Assembly: GCA_016081115.2 (NCBI GenBank)
Contig: JABTTQ020000358.1
Coordinates: forward strand, 248,001 to 312,000
Direction: 5' to 3'
From: Rehmannia glutinosa
Lineage: Eukaryota > Streptophyta > Magnoliopsida > Lamiales > Orobanchaceae
Length of the DNA stretch: 64,000 bases
Shown here one piece after another: positions 59,999-64,000 of this stretch. Made by a program: the position numbers and the translations under genes. How positions within the stretch are numbered: position 1 is the first letter of the stretch; every line of letters begins with the position of its first letter. The notes below the pieces were generated by a model. The model was not told the DNA's origin. It ran no database searches and saw only the letters and a list, made by a program, of their open reading frames with translations.

Positions 59999-60477
59999 TT
60001 CGGCCCCTAAAACCTTTAAAAACCATTAATTTGCCTTCAATCTTGTATAAGGGGTAATTTGGAGTTTTATCAAATAAAAGGGCTATTTTTGAACATTTTG
60101 AATAAGCAAGGCCAATGTTGTAAACATGCTTTAAAATTGGGCCATTTCTAATCCTTTCCCCTTATTTCTAGAAAATCTCTTCTTTTTTTTTTGAGAAAAA
60201 GAACAGGTGCAATTTTCGTCCAAAAATAAAAATATTTGCTGCCTATCATTTAAATTTTAATGCTCTGAGAAAATTGGTTAGACTAAAAACTGGCTATTAA
60301 CTATATTACCTGTCCTTTTTCAGTCCACATGACTTGCTTGGTTCAACTCCAAATTTCGTTAAGGGGAATTTGGTAAAATAACACCTTTTAAGCAATTTTT
60401 TTGAAAAATGACACCCAACCCAAATTCTTATAATTATACCACCCACATGGCCACGCCCCTATAAAAAGACCAACATA
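59999..60477. other. Non-coding flank right of EPRV copy B
   Basis: Contains phrases such as tttggagttttatcaaataa, aagcaaggccaatgttg and ggtaaaataacacctttta, typical of degenerate MULE-type terminal regions in plants. The block at about 60070-60170 resembles, in reverse complement, 32715-32830 at the other end of copy B. No gene was seen. Confidence 0.45.
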
Positions 60478-60485
60478 CTCTTTTG

Positions 60486-60672
60486 CAGAGGCGGAGCCTC
60501 ATGGGGTGATGAGGGGGCTTTAGCCCCCCAAAGTTTTGAAAAAATCCTTTACCCTACATATATTTTATATTTAAATATTAATTTTTTGTATATAAATTTA
60601 TTTATTTATTATTAATTTAGCTTCCCAATATTAATTAGCCCCTCCAAATCTCAATGCCTAGCTCCGCCCCTG
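60486..60672. mobile_element. 187-bp hAT MITE, target duplication CTCTTTTG
   Basis: The left end cagaggcggagc and the right end gctccgcccctg are inverted copies. A perfect 8-bp duplication CTCTTTTG flanks it (60478-60485 and 60673-60680). Too short to encode protein, with an AT-rich centre. Confidence 0.92.
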
Positions 60673-60680
60673 CTCTTTTG

Positions 60681-61696
60681 CTATGAAAATGATCCAAAAC
60701 TAATTCCTCACACCCACGACAAAAAAGAAAACGAGTTTTATCTTTGGTTCCCTTCGACTCCCTGATCCATTATTTTCTCGTTTTCCGCGACCTTCTACGA
60801 AGGTCACCATCTCCACTGCACTGAAGAAGACGACCATATCTTGCCAAGGGTTTCGGTTACCGAAGACGACGAACATTTCCTCCACATAGTCCACTTTTTT
60901 TGAAGGTTACTATTACGCTTTTGGCCAGACTTTCGATAGAGACTGGAACATCCTTCTTTTTCCAGCGTATATATAGCGACCTCCGTTTTCGGTAAGTTGG
61001 ATTTTTCCCTGTTGTTCTGTAATTCTAGGATTTTGCTTCTTTTTTTTTTCCTTTAAACTTTTAGAAAATGTATTGCTAAATATCTTCAAGTCTCCATCTT
61101 TTGTTTGTGTATGCATCGAATTGCATTTTTGTCAGATTTTTGGACATTGATGGGTTTGTGTATTGATGGGTTTTTGGTCATTGTTAGATCATTTTTTCAT
61201 AAAGATAATGTAAAATACGTGTATATTTGTTTGGGTAGTTTTGATATGTTTCTAATTTTACCTCGAAAGCATCATTATTATTATTTTGGTTTCTTGTGAT
61301 GTTTTGTTTGGTTTTGTTGGATTTGGTTGTATTTTGTGTAGCTGAGCTTCTATTAATTTTTTCTTCAAATTTTCGACTACTCGCCTGGCTTTATATTGTG
61401 TAATGCATTTTCGATTATTGTACGCCTATAATACCGCCCACTTTTCTAACTTTTCGTTTACGACCATTCTTTTGACCGCATTTCGATCTTACAATTTGTT
61501 ATTTTATGTGTTGCAGGGACAATATGGCTCTCGTTCAGAATGAAAAGGTCCAGTTAAAGGCAACTTTCTGGAGCCATTGACAATAAGGGGATGTGTGTCT
61601 GCATTATATCATGGGATATATATCCAGTTTAAACTTAGATTTGGGTCGAAACTTTTTAATAGTGATGACATTGTTATTCACGATTATATTGTAGGT
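60681..61696 (+). other. Gene-like region without a supported product
   Basis: A pyrimidine-rich stretch, a TATATATAG box near 60968 and a possible splice donor (ggtaagttg, about 60990) are followed by T-rich intron-like sequence. A possible acceptor (tgttgcag, about 61517) leads into short open blocks (MALVQNEKVQLKATFW, then a shifted GCVSALYHGIYIQF). This may be a decayed 5' part of a host or MULE gene. Nothing was recognised by family. Confidence 0.3.
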
Positions 61697-61702
61697 GAAC
61701 TT

Positions 61703-61820
61703 TGCTAGATTAGTACTAATTATATTAGCACATACATGCGGACTTTATTAGATTAGCATTTAATTCTAATCTAACAAAGTCCGCATATATGTGTTTAATA
61801 TAATTAATACTAATTTAGCA
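61703..61820. mobile_element. 118-bp perfect-hairpin MITE
   Basis: About 52-bp arms (tgctagattagtactaatta ... and its reverse complement ... taatactaatttagca) enclose a short loop around gcatttaat. It has the form of a small foldback MITE. A piece of the arm (tctattagattagcatttaa) recurs just to the right at about 61824-61845. No sure target duplication was seen. Confidence 0.7.
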
Positions 61821-61845
61821 GAAGTCTATTAGATTAGCATTTAAT

Positions 61846-62200
61846 CCATTGAGCTTTTAACAATAAACAGTCATTTAAAGAAAAATAAAACAGTTAAACA
61901 AAGGAATATATCCGTACAACATTTAAAACTACAAAAATATCCCATTAAACAATAACATAAATTGTCCACGCCTCTTTAATGACTCGAGTATAACATAAAA
62001 TGTATTTGGAAGTTTATATTGTATTTGTCAATGAATTTCCAAAGCACGAGCTTCTAAATAATTCAATGTTATCCCGCTTCAAACAATCATGTATCACGCG
62101 CATTTCTTGAATGGGGACTATCACGAAAGTTTGACTTTAAATTGGTTCTTTTCATTGGTAATGAGAGCCATATTTTACATGCATTTTAGAACAAAGAAGA
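61846..62200. other. Unassigned AT-rich sequence
   Basis: Nothing recognisable was seen on either strand. Confidence 0.5.
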
Positions 62201-62372
62201 ATGTAAGACCAGTATTTGTCTAAAACGGGTCGACAAACAGTTGAAAATTACAAACATAAAAAGCTTAGTTGAAATATTGGTGGAATATGTAAGGTCGAGT
62301 ATTTGTCGAAAACTGGGTCGACAAACAGTTGAAAATTACAAACATAAAAATCTTAGTTGGAATATTGGTGAA
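62201..62372. repeat. 86-bp tandem repeat, 2 copies
   Basis: atgtaagaccagtatttgtc (62201) recurs as atgtaaggtcgagtatttgtc (62287), each followed by gggtcgacaaacagttgaaa and cttagttg.aatattggtg. Confidence 0.85.
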
Positions 62373-63600
62373 TACGATCGATAGGATAGTTGGCTAAGTC
62401 GTGGCGATATGGGCGATTCTGAGACAACAAACAACCCAAAACCAGAAAAACCAAATATTCAAAAATCGTCTTTCTTCTTCAATTTTTTTGAACTATCAGC
62501 TTTCAAACAGTTAAATGTGCTATCATTTTATAATTTACACATTACCCAATCGATAATACAATCTAAACTGCATTTTTGGCCATTGAACAATGACAAAAAA
62601 TACCCAAAAATATTCATAAAAATACAAGATTAACCTTTTCCCATAAATTCAAACAAAAACGAGTTGAAATCTTCAATAACAGGAAAAAAAAAAAAGTTGA
62701 ACAAGAAAATCATTTAGCACAAACAACTCATTTTGTTAAGAAAAATAAGATGGACGCGCGAGACAGAGAAAACTTCCGACATATGACGGTGGGAAGGGTG
62801 TCACAGGAAAACTTTCGGTTAGAGATGTTAAATGGAGTGATCCTAGAGTTTCGGGCTAGCTCTAATGGATTTTGGGCTAAAGTCAGTCTTGGGACTAAAC
62901 GGGCCGCTATTAAACGGTCCGACAATATTGGAACCTAATCCTAAACTCTAGTGGGCTTTGGGCTAAACGGGCCACTATCGGACTATAAGTCAAAAAATTA
63001 AAAATTTTATATTTAAATCTAAAATTTTAAACTCGAACATATATAACATTTAAGTTTAACATTTTAAGTTAAAGTATTCATTATAAAAATGTCATGCATA
63101 GTTTATAATTACACAATGTTAACAAAATTATAAAATTTAAAATTTTTGATCTAAATTTTAAAAATAAAACTATAGCAATAAAAGATAGTATTATTTTACC
63201 CATATAAAATGGAAAAAATTAATATTTTTTAAATTACTCATATGACTATAAGTCATAATTTTTAAAATTAATATTTAAATCGATTAAAGATGGAAAATGT
63301 GAATTTGAAAAAATATATATTTAGTAATAGATAATATATAATAAACTAGATATATAATAGTAGAATTATATGTATATATATATATATATATTTTGTAGCA
63401 TAATTATATATATTTTTTAAAAATATAATTGGCGGGCTAACCCGATTAATCTCCAGGCTAGTGCTAAGGGGCTCCAGTTAAAAAACGCCCGAATTTAAAT
63501 GGCCAAAATAATTAGGTTCTAACTTTTTTTTTTTTTAATTTAAATGGTCCAGCCAACGGGTCGTGGCCGTTTAACGTATCTACTTCCGGTGTGTGGTCGT
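62373..63600. other. AT-rich sequence with degenerate hAT-like repeat
   Basis: The segment about 62860-63480 contains GC-rich phrases (aaacgggccgctattaaac, gggccactatcggactataa at the left; gcgggctaacccgattaatc at the right). These bound a very AT-rich interior with a TA run near 63370-63392. The pattern resembles degenerate non-autonomous hAT elements. No clean ends were found. Confidence 0.35.
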
Positions 63601-63682
63601 AGACTCGTAGGTAGGGAAGTCGTCTGAAAATGGGAGAGCATTTATGTTTCTTTGTCGTACGAGTGAATGGGGAGGGAGTTTG

Positions 63683-63690
63683 TATATAAA
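63683..63690 (+). promoter_or_regulatory. TATA box of the right-edge gene (predicted)
   Basis: TATATAAA lies about 125 bp upstream of the ATG at 63815, a reasonable distance for a plant promoter plus short 5' untranslated region. Confidence 0.45.
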
Positions 63691-63814
63691 TTTGAAGTAA
63701 AAGATATGTTGGTCTTTTCACGAGGACTCGAGGAGTGAGTGTTTCACGAGGCGTGAGTAGTGTTATTGAAAGAATTTAGTTTGAGCGGTATTTTTTAAAG
63801 AAATTGCTCCGGCC

Positions 63815-64000
63815 ATGATTTTCCGGCGAATTGGCGGAAGTGCGAAATGTGTAGGTGGGTGGGACGTGGGAATTTTCCGGCCAGTTTCAACCCGCAGAGC
63901 AACAGCAAATACTTCAGAAACCCCGTTGACTTCGATATCGGCGCCGCCCAATTTTAAGGCTCCGCAGCCCAAGCCCTTTTGGGTCCGGCCCGATAAGAAA
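63815..64000 (+). CDS. Host gene, first exon: likely organelle-targeted protein (partial)
   Basis: An ATG at 63815 opens a frame of 62 codons that reaches the window edge without a stop. The N-terminus (MIFRRIGGSAKC, then IFRPVSTRRATANTSETP) is rich in Arg and Ser with almost no acidic residues, as in mitochondrial presequences. A Pro/Lys-rich segment follows (PPNFKAPQPKPFWVRPDKK) that looks like the start of a conserved domain. Local GC content is higher than the surroundings. The product was not identified. The opposite strand is also open here but shows no comparable features. Confidence 0.6.
   Translation, partial: MIFRRIGGSAKCVGGWDVGIFRPVSTRRATANTSETPLTSISAPPNFKAPQPKPFWVRPDKK

Noticed and set aside
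63763..63972. Minus-strand 69-codon frame at the right edge
   Set aside because: It overlaps the plus-strand exon, which has a targeting-peptide-like composition and an upstream TATA box; the minus frame has neither.

Overview
The window is a stretch of eudicot-type plant nuclear DNA built almost entirely from nested transposable elements and endogenous pararetrovirus (EPRV) sequence. One credible host gene start was found, at the right edge. The plant assignment rests on full-size Ty1/copia LTR retrotransposons with Met-tRNA primer sites, hAT and MITE elements, Caulimoviridae-like EPRV sequence, and an N-terminal exon resembling a plant organelle-targeting peptide. The species cannot be named from the sequence. 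Nearly every long coding region is broken. Comparing the two copies of the largest element shows that many breaks fall at CAG/CTG sites, which suggests base-calling error over methylated CHG sites as well as true decay.

Left part (1-8878): a decayed minus-strand copia gag/protease segment, with its 5' LTR near 3211-3600, is split by a 1 kb nearly palindromic MITE (1747-2760). A non-autonomous hAT element (4148-5565, 8-bp target duplication ACTATAAG) sits in an AT-rich minisatellite. A roughly 178-bp tandem repeat (6429-7086 and onward) is interrupted first by a Tork-like copia remnant (7087-8783) and then by the first giant copia element.

First giant copia element (8879-22850, plus strand, target duplication ACACG): 1.5 kb LTRs, PBS, gag, pol (protease, integrase, reverse transcriptase, RNase H), a 4.5 kb post-pol reading region and a polypurine tract. 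The architecture is that of the SIRE/Maximus lineage.

EPRV block (23441-59998): copy A (plus strand, 23441 to about 31050) and copy B (minus strand, 59998 down to about 32885) are arranged tail to tail. Each starts at a Met-tRNA-type primer-binding site and runs ORF1 (coiled coil, VAP-like), coat protein plus movement protein, protease/RT/RNase H, transactivator-like ORF, then a leader with TATA box. That order matches Solendovirus (Tobacco vein clearing virus type) and Cavemovirus. Copy B is split by a solo copia LTR (35566-37099, target duplication CATTA) and by the second giant copia element (43059-57135, target duplication TGATG). A 3.67 kb tandem duplication (37424-41080 and 41089-44750) copied part of the EPRV together with the element's 5' LTR and leader.

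Right part (59999-64000): degenerate repeats, a 187-bp hAT MITE (60486-60672), a 118-bp hairpin (61703-61820), an 86-bp tandem repeat, AT-rich sequence, and from 63815 the first exon of an unidentified host gene that runs out of the window.
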